A DNA stretch of 64,000 nucleotides from JACKHA01 sp041401985 (GCA_041401985.1 JAWKTE010000011.1:62001-126000), one strand, 5' to 3'; shown: positions 44,685 to 53,817, counted from the first letter of the stretch. Numbers and translations: made by a program. Notes: generated from the letters alone by a model not told the origin.

Positions 44685-44929
44685 CCCATGCCAGTCAACC
44701 CGCGCCGACCACCCCCCAGAACAAGCGACGCCGCGTGATCCCCTTCAAGCCGAATTTTGCCGCGCAGAATCCATCCCAATCGCACCTGCGATTCCACAAG
44801 ACCGCCCAACGCGGCTAGTGGCGGGTATACTCCCGTCCTGTCGGATCAACTCCGCGTCCGCCCCCCAAAGGAGGGGGGCTTCAATCTCCCAACGGATTGG
44901 CGTATTCCGTGCATCGGAGGGGGCTCCCC
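44685..44929. other. Intergenic region with GC hairpin before the DUF11 lipoprotein gene
   Basis: No gene is apparent in these 245 bases. A perfect 7-bp stem GCCCCCC/GGGGGGC (44860-44866 with 44873-44879) closes the loop AAAGGA. A TATACT box at 44826-44831 could be a -10 element, but no matching -35 is clear. The ribosome site of the next gene is GGAGG at 44916-44920. Confidence 0.4.
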
Positions 44930-46570
44930 ATGAAGCGTGGTCTTTCCCGAATCAGTGGCCTGATCGCGACCGCGGTCGCGGCGGTCGCCTTCCTCGGTGC
45001 GTGCGAGTCCGGCGGCTCGTCGCCCACCATCCACACCAACCGCCTGCCCGGAACGTCCTACCTGCCGAACCACGGCACCCAGGCCGCACCGGTTATCCCG
45101 GCCCCGCGCCCGGCCCGTGAGGAGCCCGTCGCCGCCCAGCCGGCGGCCCAGCCGCGCCCGGCCGCTCCCATGGCCACCGGCAACGCCGTCATGTACTACC
45201 CCTCCGGCGAGCGCAACTCCTCCCAGCTCATGATCGAGCAGATCATGCCCCGCGAGGTCGTCCGCGGCGCCGAGTACCAGTACCAGTACCGCGTCACCAA
45301 CCTCACCGGCGGCACGCTCCAGAACGTCGTCGTCAACCAGCTCTCCTCCTCCAACATCGAGCCCCGCTCGTCCAACCCCCAGGGCTCGGCCTCCGGCTCG
45401 GGCATCCTCTGGGCACTGGGCGACATGGGCGCCGGCGAGGCCCGCACCATCGCCATCAACGCCGTCTCCACTTCCACCGGCTCCGCTGGCAACTGCGTGA
45501 CTGTCTCGTTCAACAACTCGCTGTGCGCCACGACCAACGTCGTCGAGCCGGCCCTCCGCCTCGTCAAGGAGGCCACCAGCCAGGCCACCACGTGTGACCC
45601 GATCGTGATGCGATTCACGGTCTCCAACCCCGGCTCCGGCGCCGCCTCGAACGTCGTCATCCGTGACACCCTCCCCGAGGGCCTCGTCACCGCCGACGGC
45701 AACAGCCGCAACATCGAACTGCCCATCGGCACCCTCGCCGCCGGCGCCTCCGAGACCCGCGAGGTCCGCGTCCGCGCCACCGGCACCGGCACATTCCCCA
45801 ACGTCGCCACGGCCTCCGCCGACGGCGGCCTGACCGCCGAGTCCAACCGGACCAGCACCGTCGTCACCCGGCCGGCCCTCACCATCGCCGCCAACTGCAA
45901 CGAGACCCAGTTCCTGGGCCGCAACATCTGCTTCGAGTACACCGTCCGCAACACCGGCTCGGCCCCCGCGACCAACACGATCGTCACCGCTAACATCCCG
46001 AGCGGCACGACCTTCGTTGAGGCCTCCCAGGGCGGCACCGCCTCCGGCACCGCCGTCACCTTCAACCTGGGCACCATCGCCCCCAACGGCTCGGCCACCG
46101 TCCGCTACTGCGTCCGCACCGCCTCCGTCGGCACCGTCCGCTCCCAGGCCAGCGTGAACGCCGGCTGCGCCGACGCCGTCACCGCCGACTGCTCCACCGA
46201 GATGCGCGGCATCCCGGCCCTCCTTCTCGAGGTCGTCGACGGCCCCGATCCGGTCGAGGTCGGCACCCAGACCACCTACACGATCACCGTCACCAACCAG
46301 GGCTCCGCCGTCGGCACCGGCATCCGCATCGCCTGCGTCCTGCCCGCCCAGCAGACCTTCGTCTCCGGCGGCGGCGCGACCAACGCCAACAACTCCGGCC
46401 AGAACGTGACCTTCGCCCCGCTGGCCTCCCTGGCCCCGGGCGCCCGGGCCACCTGGACCGTCGTCATCCGTGCCAACGACACCGGCGACGTCCGCTTCTC
46501 CACCGTCATGACCGCCGACCAGCTCACCAGCCCGGTCCAGGAGACCGAGTCCACCAACCTCTACAACTGA
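44930..46570 (+). CDS. DUF11-repeat surface lipoprotein
   Basis: This 546-residue protein starts at ATG 44930 with GGAGG upstream. It has a lipoprotein signal (MKRGLSRISG, then a hydrophobic Ala/Val stretch and LGAC with Cys25). The mature protein has a Pro/Ala linker and then three or more DUF11-like beta-sandwich repeats, with RVTNLTGGTLQNVVV, FTVSNPGSGAASNVVIRDTLPEGL, EYTVRNTGSAPATNTIV and YTITVTNQGSAVGTGIRI. Such repeats are common in large envelope proteins of Planctomycetota and chlamydial OmcB-type proteins. A structural role in the outer envelope is likely. A strong terminator follows, so it is the last gene of its transcript. Confidence 0.82.
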   Translation: MKRGLSRISGLIATAVAAVAFLGACESGGSSPTIHTNRLPGTSYLPNHGTQAAPVIPAPRPAREEPVAAQPAAQPRPAAPMATGNAVMYYPSGERNSSQLMIEQIMPREVVRGAEYQYQYRVTNLTGGTLQNVVVNQLSSSNIEPRSSNPQGSASGSGILWALGDMGAGEARTIAINAVSTSTGSAGNCVTVSFNNSLCATTNVVEPALRLVKEATSQATTCDPIVMRFTVSNPGSGAASNVVIRDTLPEGLVTADGNSRNIELPIGTLAAGASETREVRVRATGTGTFPNVATASADGGLTAESNRTSTVVTRPALTIAANCNETQFLGRNICFEYTVRNTGSAPATNTIVTANIPSGTTFVEASQGGTASGTAVTFNLGTIAPNGSATVRYCVRTASVGTVRSQASVNAGCADAVTADCSTEMRGIPALLLEVVDGPDPVEVGTQTTYTITVTNQGSAVGTGIRIACVLPAQQTFVSGGGATNANNSGQNVTFAPLASLAPGARATWTVVIRANDTGDVRFSTVMTADQLTSPVQETESTNLYN

Positions 46571-46620
46571 GCACGCGGTCCGACGACTATAACCTCTAAC
46601 CTGATCTGACCCAAAGAGAG

Positions 46621-46650
46621 CCCCGGGCGCAAGCCCGGGGTTCTTCTTTT
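46621..46650 (+). terminator. Rho-independent terminator after the DUF11 lipoprotein gene
   Basis: An 8-bp perfect GC stem (46621-46628 with 46633-46640) with a GCAA tetraloop is followed by TTCTTCTTTT. This is the clearest intrinsic terminator in the window. Confidence 0.92.
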
Positions 46651-46685
46651 CACCCGACGCCAGCGGGCGAGCGTGCCGCCCGTGC

Positions 46686-46719
46686 CACCACCTTGCGAAG
46701 TCCGCGGAGCAAGGTGGTG
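46686..46719 (-). terminator. Hairpin downstream of the NeuD-like gene
   Basis: A 10-bp stem CACCACCTTG/CAAGGTGGTG with a 14-base loop lies just past the stop of the minus-strand gene at 46748. No T tract follows on that strand, so termination is only possible. Confidence 0.4.
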
Positions 46720-46747
46720 CCGATCAACCGCGAGTCACGACCGCCCG

Positions 46748-47401
46748 CTACCCCTCCCCCCCAACCGCCGCCGGCAAACCGACCACAACCTCCCCATCCC
46801 CAACATTCCGCAGCACCAGCGCCCCGGCCCCGACAACGCACCCATCCCCGACGGCCACCCCCGGCAGCATCGCACTCCCCAGCCCCACCAGCGAGTCCCT
46901 TCCAACGCGGCACGCCCCGCCCATCACCGTCCCGGGCGCCACGTGCGCGTTCTCGCCCACCTCGCAGTCGTGCTCCACGATCGCACCGGTGTTGATCATC
47001 GCGTGGTCGCCCACCCGCGCCCGCGCGTGCACCACCGCCCCCGGCCCGATGTACACCCCGCGCCCGATCGACGCCGACGGCGAAACGAACGCCCGCGGGT
47101 GCACCACGCTCACCGCCCGCCCCAGCGTCGCCCCGTCCTCACGCCCCAGCCGCTCCAGCAGCACCCGCCGCGCCACCACATCGCCGATCCCCAGGATCCA
47201 CGACCGCCCCTCGGCCCGGATCCCCCCGAGCCACGGCATCGAGTGGTCCCCGCGGCACGCCGCCGGCGCATCCGCACGATCATCCATCACACCCGCCACC
47301 GCCACCCTGCACAACGCCGCGGCCTCACCAACCACCAGCCCGTGACCCCCGCCCCCAAGGATCACAAGCCCGTTCGGATCGATCGCATGGATGCCGCCCA
47401 T
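46748..47401 (-). CDS. NeuD/PglD-like sugar O/N-acyltransferase
   Basis: This 217-residue protein begins with a nucleotide-sugar-binding type N-domain (LVILGGGGHGLVVGEAA) and continues with a left-handed beta-helix of hexapeptide repeats (FVSPSASIGRGVYIGPGAVV, HAMINTGAIVEHDCEVGENAHVAPG). It ends with the LVGLGSAMLPGV-type motif of the family. The His in IVEHDCEVG matches the likely catalytic base of NeuD/PglD enzymes. Such proteins acetylate sialic acid or UDP-amino-sugars for glycan synthesis. The frame stays open upstream to 47596, but the conserved domain begins at this ATG. No other glycan genes are adjacent, so the substrate is unknown. Confidence 0.85.
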   Translation of the reverse strand: MGGIHAIDPNGLVILGGGGHGLVVGEAAALCRVAVAGVMDDRADAPAACRGDHSMPWLGGIRAEGRSWILGIGDVVARRVLLERLGREDGATLGRAVSVVHPRAFVSPSASIGRGVYIGPGAVVHARARVGDHAMINTGAIVEHDCEVGENAHVAPGTVMGGACRVGRDSLVGLGSAMLPGVAVGDGCVVGAGALVLRNVGDGEVVVGLPAAVGGEG

Positions 47402-47532
47402 GCACGCAGCGTAGCGGCACGCGAGCCAGCGGGTGCCGGTGTTCCGCTGACCACGCCGCGTGCCGCCGCGCCGCGAGCGCGACACCAGAGCCACGTTCCG
47501 ACACGCCGGATGCCGCGAGTCCTGCTTCTCCG

Positions 47533-50016
47533 CTACCGCACCTCCCGCCACGCCGCATCTGACCCGACACCCCAGTCCTCCGCGAAAAACCCGCATCCCA
47601 CCACGCCGGCGCGCCCACCGTCGCTATCGACCAGCATCGACGAGTCGATGATCGTCCAGTCCGGGTAGTGCGCGCCCGACACGAAGCACGGCAGTTGCTC
47701 CGCCAGCCGCAGCCCGGCCGTTCCCGTGCCCGCAACCACACCGACCGACGCGACGCCCGAACCCGGCCGCGGCCGCACGAACAGGCACGACAGGTCCTCG
47801 CCGCGCACCTCCCGCCCGTCCACCGCCACGCGTCCGCGCTCCACCACGATCGGGCAGTCCACCAGCAAACGGTCCCACGCCGCGTTCATCGCCCGGTGCC
47901 CGTACAGCACCACGCTCCGGTCAGGATCCGCGATCCCGTCGGCGATGCCCGCCGCTTCACCTTCCGGATCCAGCGCCGCCAGCAGCATCTCGTCGGTCAC
48001 GATCTGCATCGCCCCGTTGCCTCGATACCAGAACGTCTCCGCGTCGTACCGCGCCTTGGCCAGCGCCCACGCGTTCTCCTCGGGCGTGCCGTGCGTGCCA
48101 ATCACCAGCAACACCCGATGCGCGAACGCCTCCTTGATCGCCCCGCTCCGCGCCGGGCCCTTCAAGTCCGGATCGAACGCGCCCGCGATCCGCCACGACT
48201 CCCCATCTCGCGTCAAACGCAGCGTCCCCGCGTCCCCGTCGCCCGTCCACTCCAGCGCCTGCCCATCGACCACCACGCGCACGCCCGATCCGCCCGCGCC
48301 GTCGCCCGCCTCCCGAGTCGGTATCGCCAGCGCCAGCCGCGACACGTTCTGGGTCGACACCTCGATCGCCCCACCCGGCCGCGAGTCCCGCACCCGCACG
48401 CGGCTCGCCTCCCGCGAAACCATCTGCCCCTCGACCGTCGCCCACCCCGACGACGCGCTGATCCCCGGATCCACCGTCACAAAGTCGATCGTGCGCTCAC
48501 GCCCCAAGTCCTCGCGCCGGTTCCTCGCCAGAAACTCCATCAGCGCCGGCCAGTCCACGCACTGGTTCCCCCACCAGTGCCCGGCCCCCGCCCGCTCGTA
48601 GTACGCGAGGTTCGCGTGGAACGACCCAAGCCGCTCCCGCATGAACCGCGCCTGGTCTATCGGCACGTTGTCGTCCGCGTCCCCATGCAGCACGTACACG
48701 CCAAGCCGGGCGTAGTTGGACTCCATCAGCAGCGTCCGGCTCACATTCGCCGCACGCCACAGCACCCGCCCCACATCATCCGTCGGCGCGGCCTCGGCCC
48801 GCGCCGCGTACGACCAGAAGTCACGCCACCCGGCGCTGGGCGCGATCGCCGCGAACCGCGGCGCCATCTGCGCCCCCAGGATCCACGTCCCGTGCCCGCC
48901 CATCGAGTGCCCCGTCAGATACGTCCGCGCCGGGTCGGTCGCGAACCGCGCCGACGCAAGGTCCAGCGCCTCCATCGCGTCCATCCGCCCCCAGTCCTCC
49001 CAGTCGAACCCGTACGGCCTGCGGTTCGTCGGCGCCACAATCCACGCCCAGTCCTTCTGCCCATACGCCGCCGCCTGCCCCGAGCCCTCCACGCTCGCGC
49101 CGTGCAGCGTCAGGATCATCGCCCGCGCCCCATCCCCGCCCGCCCCCGCTCCCGCCGGCGGCGGCGTCACGCCGTAGTACTGCACGCTCCCGTCGATCCC
49201 GCTCACGAACGTCCGCACGTGCTTCTCGCTGGCCCCCCGCACCCGCAGCTCCACCGTCCGCGAATCCAGCACCGCCCCGTCCGCATCCACCAACTCCAAC
49301 TCCACCGCCACACGCTCCGCCCCGTCCGCGGCCCCATCTGTCGCCCCGATCGCCGCCGCGATCCCGGCCCCCGGAATCCGCACCGGGGCCTTGAAGCTCC
49401 CGAGCGGCACGATCGCCGGCACAGGCGTCTGGGCAACCCCACCCCCCACACTCGCGCGCACGACCAGTCCCTCACGCCACCCCTCGCCCGCGTTCATCAC
49501 CAGCACGCCCGCCCACAGGTCCTCTTCCTCGCCGCGGATCGCGTCCGGCAGCGTCAGATCCCGCCCCTCGAGCATCACCTCCCCGGGTGGCGTCACCAGC
49601 CGCGCCCGCAGCCCGCCGCGTCCGCCCTTGAACAGCAGCGTGTTCGCTCCCGCGCGCAGGCGCACCGCCACCACCGTGTTGCCCAGGTCGTACACATCCC
49701 CGACCCGCGCCTCGCCGTTCACGTACACGAAACGATGCCCCCTCGCCTCGAGCAGCATCACCCGCTCTCGATCGCTCTCGACCATCGCCACGCCCCACCC
49801 GCCCGCCAGCGCCCGATCCCGGAACCCCCCATCCTCCCCAGCCTCGATCCGGCGCCACGACTGCGCCCCGCCGCCCGGGCCGACAACCTCATCGCCCTCC
49901 GACGGCGGCTCCCACGTCCCCGTCACCACCGCGTGCTCCACCGCGTCGGTGTACACCGGCGACCGCCCGCTCGACCCCACCCGCCCTAGCACCAGCAGCG
50001 ACCGGATCTCGATCAC
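47533..50016 (-). CDS. Large esterase/PHB-depolymerase-like alpha/beta hydrolase
   Basis: This 827-residue protein has an N-terminal beta-rich region, a central alpha/beta-hydrolase domain with the nucleophile elbow GHSMGG (Ser near 371), an acid segment HGDADDNVP and a histidine segment in GAGHWWGN. The roughly 330-residue C-terminal region after that is of uncertain fold. The layout resembles planctomycete prolyl-oligopeptidase-like or PHB-depolymerase-like secreted hydrolases. The start used is GTG 50016. A signal-peptide-like stretch (RWMCVLALWVVMVV) lies just upstream in a different frame (50140 to about 50090), so an exported form may be broken by a one-base indel. The substrate cannot be predicted. 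Confidence 0.72.
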   Translation of the reverse strand: MIEIRSLLVLGRVGSSGRSPVYTDAVEHAVVTGTWEPPSEGDEVVGPGGGAQSWRRIEAGEDGGFRDRALAGGWGVAMVESDRERVMLLEARGHRFVYVNGEARVGDVYDLGNTVVAVRLRAGANTLLFKGGRGGLRARLVTPPGEVMLEGRDLTLPDAIRGEEEDLWAGVLVMNAGEGWREGLVVRASVGGGVAQTPVPAIVPLGSFKAPVRIPGAGIAAAIGATDGAADGAERVAVELELVDADGAVLDSRTVELRVRGASEKHVRTFVSGIDGSVQYYGVTPPPAGAGAGGDGARAMILTLHGASVEGSGQAAAYGQKDWAWIVAPTNRRPYGFDWEDWGRMDAMEALDLASARFATDPARTYLTGHSMGGHGTWILGAQMAPRFAAIAPSAGWRDFWSYAARAEAAPTDDVGRVLWRAANVSRTLLMESNYARLGVYVLHGDADDNVPIDQARFMRERLGSFHANLAYYERAGAGHWWGNQCVDWPALMEFLARNRREDLGRERTIDFVTVDPGISASSGWATVEGQMVSREASRVRVRDSRPGGAIEVSTQNVSRLALAIPTREAGDGAGGSGVRVVVDGQALEWTGDGDAGTLRLTRDGESWRIAGAFDPDLKGPARSGAIKEAFAHRVLLVIGTHGTPEENAWALAKARYDAETFWYRGNGAMQIVTDEMLLAALDPEGEAAGIADGIADPDRSVVLYGHRAMNAAWDRLLVDCPIVVERGRVAVDGREVRGEDLSCLFVRPRPGSGVASVGVVAGTGTAGLRLAEQLPCFVSGAHYPDWTIIDSSMLVDSDGGRAGVVGCGFFAEDWGVGSDAAWREVR

Positions 50017-50280
50017 CCCCCATCCTGAACCGCCCCATCCTGCACCCCCGGCCCCGCCCGCGTCGCCCGACCCGGACGCCCACCACCATCACCACCCACA
50101 ACGCCAGCACGCACATCCATCGCATCGCTCGATCCTCCATCCCGGATCACCGCACTCTACAGGCCCAGCCCCAACCCACACGCCCCAACACCCGCCGCCA
50201 CGCCCAACCGGCGCGTCCCCCGCCCCCTCGCCCCGCCCACACGCCCATCCACCCCCACACTCCCACTACGATCGCTTCGG

Positions 50281-50352
50281 CGTCGCTTCGTCGCTTCGTC
50301 GCTTCGTCGCTTCGTCACTTCGTCACTCCGTCACTTCATCACTCCGTCACTC
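50281..50352. repeat. Nine tandem octamers upstream of the phosphofructokinase gene
   Basis: Nine consecutive 8-base units, four identical CGTCGCTT followed by five variants such as CGTCACTT and CGTCACTC, end 11 bases before the start codon at 50364. Partial units extend slightly upstream. Confidence 0.88.
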
Positions 50353-50363
50353 CCGAGCCCCCC

Positions 50364-51653
50364 ATGCCCACCAACCTCATCCCAGGCAACGCCGTCATCG
50401 GCCAGGCCGGCGGGCCCACCGCCGTCATCAACCAGTCCCTCGTCGGCGTCGTCCAGGGGCTTCTCGAAGCCCGCGCCGGCATCGACCCCGCCACAGGACG
50501 CCCCGCCTCTGGCGCTACCCCAGGCCAGCCCTCCCCCATCAAAAAGATCCTCGGCATGCGCCACGGCGTACGCGGCCTGGTCAACGCCGACTTCTTCGAC
50601 TTCACCGCCACAAACCCCGACCACCTCGAACGCCTCGCCCGAACCCCCTCCGCCGCCCTCGGGTCCACCCGCGACAAGCCAGACGCCGCCTACTGCCAGC
50701 GCATCTTCGAAGCCTGCAAGAAGCACGACATCCGCTACTTCTTTTACATCGGCGGCAACGACTCCTCCGACACCTGCCGCCTCGTCAACGAAACCGCACG
50801 CTCCACCAACTACGAACTCCGCTGCTTCCACATCCCAAAGACCGTCGACAACGACCTCATGGAGAACGACCACTGCCCCGGCTTCCCATCCGCGGCCCGC
50901 TTCGTCGCCATGGCCTGCATGGCCGACTTCATGGACAACATCTCGCTGCCCGGCATCAAGATCAACGTCGTCATGGGCCGACACGCCGGCTTCCTCACCG
51001 CCGCCTCGGCCCTCGCCCGCCGCTCCGACCGCCTCGACCCCTCCACCGACGGCCCCCAACTCATCTACCTCCCCGAGGTCCCCTTCGACATGGACCGCTT
51101 CGTCGCCGACGTCGAGCACTGGTACGCCAAGAAGGGCCGCTGCCACATCGCCGTCTCCGAAGGCATCCAGGACAAGGACCACAACCCCATCGCCGCCAAA
51201 CTCTTCGAGGGCGAGACCGACGCCCACGGCAACGTCCAACTCTCCGGCTCCGGAGCCCTGGGCGACGCCCTGGCCGACTTCCTCAAGAAGAAACTCACCC
51301 CCGCCGGCGGCAAGCCCCCGCGCGTCCGCGCCGACACCTTCGGCTACATCCAGCGCTGCTTCCCCGACCCCTCACCCGTCGACGCCCGCGAGGCCCGCGC
51401 CGCCGGCCGCGAGGCCGCACGCCTGGCCCTCTCCGGTGACCTCGACGGCTCCATCGCCATCCAGCGAACCAGCCCCATCGAGCCCGGCGCCCTCTACGCC
51501 GCGGCCCTCAAACGCGTCGACCTCTCCGCCATCGCCGCCAAAACCCGCGTCATGCCCCCCGAGTTCATCGATGGCCACAGCAACGTCAGCCGCAGGTTCC
51601 TGGACTACTGCAGGCCGCTGGTGGGCGAGTTGCCGCCGTTTGAGAGGTTGTAG
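50364..51653 (+). CDS. pfp: Pyrophosphate-type 6-phosphofructokinase
   Basis: This 429-residue protein matches the PfkA-superfamily group that uses pyrophosphate. GGND lies at 130-133, where an Asp replaces the Gly needed for ATP, and PKTVDND at 158-164 has Lys where ATP enzymes have Gly. Other family motifs are QAGGPTAVINQSL at the N-terminus and VVMGRHAGFLTAA in the middle. It interconverts fructose 6-phosphate and fructose 1,6-bisphosphate with PPi in the cytosol. No other glycolysis gene is adjacent. The ribosome site is weak, and an octamer repeat array ends 11 bases upstream of the ATG. Confidence 0.9.
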   Translation: MPTNLIPGNAVIGQAGGPTAVINQSLVGVVQGLLEARAGIDPATGRPASGATPGQPSPIKKILGMRHGVRGLVNADFFDFTATNPDHLERLARTPSAALGSTRDKPDAAYCQRIFEACKKHDIRYFFYIGGNDSSDTCRLVNETARSTNYELRCFHIPKTVDNDLMENDHCPGFPSAARFVAMACMADFMDNISLPGIKINVVMGRHAGFLTAASALARRSDRLDPSTDGPQLIYLPEVPFDMDRFVADVEHWYAKKGRCHIAVSEGIQDKDHNPIAAKLFEGETDAHGNVQLSGSGALGDALADFLKKKLTPAGGKPPRVRADTFGYIQRCFPDPSPVDAREARAAGREAARLALSGDLDGSIAIQRTSPIEPGALYAAALKRVDLSAIAAKTRVMPPEFIDGHSNVSRRFLDYCRPLVGELPPFERL

Positions 51654-51656
51654 CGT

Positions 51657-51913
51657 TCACAGTCGCGCTCGGACAACCCGCACGCGGCCACCAAGCACCG
51701 CCGCGACCTCATCGACGAACACCCCCCGCAGCGGCGGCCAGTTCCAGAACTGCAACCCGAGACAGCCGAACGCCCACGCGAACTCCCCGTCCCACTCACG
51801 GATCGGGCACGCGGCCCCGCACCGCTCGCACGCGTACGACGCCCCGTCGTCGCCCCCCGCCCAGGCGGCCGCCGCCGCGTCGTACCCGCGGCCCGGAGAA
51901 CTTTCTCAAACAC
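51657..51913 (-). pseudogene. Frame-broken remnant of a Cys-containing small protein
   Basis: Read on the minus strand, a GTG at 51913 starts the frame FEKVLRAAG. The protein-like sequence then continues in another frame from about 51885 (YDAAAAAWAGGDD), with CERCGAAC and FGCLGLQFWNWPPLRG, to a stop at 51657-51659. The second frame has no start codon after its upstream stop at 51906-51908. The CxxC with nearby cysteines suggests a small zinc-ribbon-like protein. The family is not recognised. It sits tail-to-tail with the phosphofructokinase gene. Confidence 0.45.
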
Positions 51914-52863
51914 GCAGACAAGGATCCGACGGCCTCACGCCTCGCAGCGTAACGGGATGCCGCTGCCTCCGGTGTCGAACACCGTGCGTCCCATCTCACT
52001 TGAGCCAGTCGCATCCGCGTACTGTCGAGACGAGGGCCATGCTGGTGTGGGCTATGCACGCGTGGCCCGAGATGTTCTGTCTCTAGCCTTGAAGCGTCAA
52101 CAGCCGCAGACTACGAGACCTGGGCCGCGATGCGTTGACAATCCGGATGGCCTATTGGACCCGATGCTCGCCGCAGTTGCGAGCCTCGGCCCTTCCGACG
52201 CTCCCTTATGACTTCTCGTTGCGACATGCAACGAATTCGGGTACTTCGAGGGGCGATGGGAGGACAAGCGTGGATGACAATCGCAAGACGTGTGAAGAAT
52301 GCGCGCATCCAACGGGGAACGACGAAGATCAACCGCAACGATCGTCTCCGTGGAGGATTGTGTCGCTTCGATTGCCGCTATCGGCTCTGCGCCGAACGCG
52401 TGCCACAATGGTCTTGGTGGGCCCATTTCGTTCCGAGGGCCGACTGGAAGCGAAGCAGTGCACCAGCACTGAGAAGGAGCTCGAGGAGGCGAGCGAGAAA
52501 GTCAAGACCAGGCACCGTGTGTGGGTGATTGGGTTGGCTGCATCGCCGCGGAGCGTGGCTCATGCGGGCCGTCATAGGCGATGACTACGGTGAGATGCCC
52601 GACCTTCCGACGGACGATTGCGCCCGCAATCATGATCGAGTGTTGACGATCTTCTGCGTCATTCTGTTCCTGATCGGCTGGTATCACGCTGCCTACTCCG
52701 CCCGTGTGCCCAAGCGCCTCCGTTCGATAGGCACGAAGGCAAGAACCCTTGACTCGCCGCCATCCAACGCGACGCCCCCGCCCCCCACGAGATCGCCGCC
52801 TCGCCGCCTCGTGCCTCCCAGGCCGTCATCGCCCATGTCTGCCAACCACCCCAGAACCCCACG
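51914..52863. other. Lower-GC stretch with no intact recognisable gene
   Basis: Base composition falls well below the neighbours; for example 52201-52260 is 55 % GC by count. Short protein-like pieces occur in different plus frames: DYETWAAMR ending near 52137, then NPDGLLDPMLAAVASLG (about 52140-52210), then EFGYFEGRWEDKRG (about 52230-52275). I cannot assign them. They look like a decayed or foreign segment. Confidence 0.4.
52270..52584 (+). CDS. Unassigned small ORF in low-GC region
   Basis: GTG 52270 is preceded by GGGAGGA (52258-52264), a good ribosome site, and opens a 104-residue frame ending at 52584. The product has CEECAHP near the N-terminus and a charged helix-prone C-terminal part (EKELEEASEKVKTRHRV). 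No family is recognised. The surrounding region contains several broken genes, so this may be chance or a fragment. Confidence 0.2.
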   Translation: MDDNRKTCEECAHPTGNDEDQPQRSSPWRIVSLRLPLSALRRTRATMVLVGPFRSEGRLEAKQCTSTEKELEEASEKVKTRHRVWVIGLAASPRSVAHAGRHRR

Positions 52864-53248
52864 GTGCCCACGCCCGACATCACCTCGATGGTCGCCGACC
52901 ACGAACTCGACGCATGGCTCAACCAGGACGAGGCCGCCATGCTCGCCAAGCCCCGCGCCTCAAGCAGACCGGCGCCCTCCACGAAGTTCTCACCGTCGAT
53001 CGGCCGCCCCATGGAGTACTCGTCGTCCAGACGCCGCCGGGCCTACCAGAAGCCACGACACGCTCGACCGCCTCGAAGCCATCGACGGCCAGAGCCTTGA
53101 TTCCACGGGCCGCAACGAACGTCCACGCCGTCATCGAGTTCTTTGGGCCGACCTCGACACGACGCAGTGCCTCGGGATGCCCGTCCGAGGTCCGCGTGAC
53201 ACGGTCCTATGCGCGAAGACGAGATCGTGGCGATGGAGGACCTGTTCT
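52864..53248 (+). pseudogene. Frame-broken gene upstream of the ParE-like remnant (possible antitoxin or partner)
   Basis: Protein-like sequence is spread over three frames: SMVADHELDAWLNQDEAAML from the GTG at 52864, then KQTGALHEVLTVDRPPHGVL, then HDTLDRLEAIDGQ, then ATNVHAVIEFFGP and EDEIVAMEDLFF. Each piece reads well, and the breaks fall at about 52955, 53055 and 53095, with others further on. I do not recognise the family. Its place directly before a toxin-like remnant suggests a partner gene, but that is inference. Confidence 0.35.
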
Positions 53249-53252
53249 TCTG

Positions 53253-53506
53253 CGTCCACCGACATCACCGACCACGCCCTGGATCGCCGCCCAGCGGCAC
53301 CTTCTCCGAGCCGCTCGATGCGTCCCCGACGACATCGAGCACGCCATCGCCTCGCTCGCGACCATGCCCGATCGGCTCCACTCCGAGGCCGAACGCCTTC
53401 GAACGACCCATACGCCAACTGCTCTTCAAGTCGCACCGGATCCTGTTCATCATCGCCAGGCGTCGGTTACATCCTCCAGGGACGACACGCCGAACTGGGC
53501 ACGTGA
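53253..53506 (+). pseudogene. Frame-broken ParE/RelE-like toxin gene
   Basis: Segments typical of the ParE/RelE toxin family occur in order but in changing frames: TDITDHALD, then WIAAQRHLLRAARCV and DDIEHAIASLATMPDRL, then AFERPIRQLLFKSHRILFII, then VGYILQGRHAELGT with a stop at 53504-53506. The pattern MPxR...IRQLL...HRILF...RHA is that of type II toxin C-termini. At least three frame changes are needed, so no functional product is expected unless these are sequencing errors. Confidence 0.5.
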
Positions 53507-53572
53507 TGGACGAGCCGCGACCCGCCACCGTCGCGGACACCGCCAGTTGCCGCCAGTTCGCTGCGACTCCCC

Positions 53573-53617
53573 GAGCCCGAAGGGCTCAAATCCAATAGCC
53601 GGGGGCAACGCCCCCGG
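53573..53617. repeat. Two adjacent GC hairpins (REP-like)
   Basis: A 6-bp stem GAGCCC/GGGCTC with a three-base loop (53573-53587) is followed by an 8-bp stem CCGGGGGC/GCCCCCGG with a three-base loop (53599-53617). They lie in non-coding DNA after the toxin remnant. No T tract follows. Confidence 0.6.
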
Positions 53618-53701
53618 TCCACGCCAACGCGAGCACCGATCCTGAGAGGGATCGCATCGATCTCAGGGCGATTACCAACCCATCACCTCGCGCCGCTTCC
53701 G

Positions 53702-53752
53702 GAACTCGATGCCTCGATGCCCGTGCCTGGATGCCTTCCCTCCATCATCCTC
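53702..53752 (-). repeat. Dispersed repeat copy A
   Basis: In reverse complement this 51-base segment contains GGAAGGCATCCAGGCAC and GGCATCGAGGCATCGAG. It matches the segment at 60187-60236 almost throughout and shares the GGCATCGAGGCA core with 58590-58623. Confidence 0.75.
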
Positions 53753-53817
53753 ACCACCCATCCCACAACCCCACACAATGCCAGCCCCGAGCCTGGCACG
53801 CTGTCTCTACCCTCCCC

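Noticed and set aside
44820..44835. Promoter with TATACT as -10 element
   Set aside because: No suitable -35 element was found at 16-18 bases; noted only in the region description.
50281..50352. CRISPR-like array
   Set aside because: The units are contiguous octamers without spacers, and no cas gene is present.
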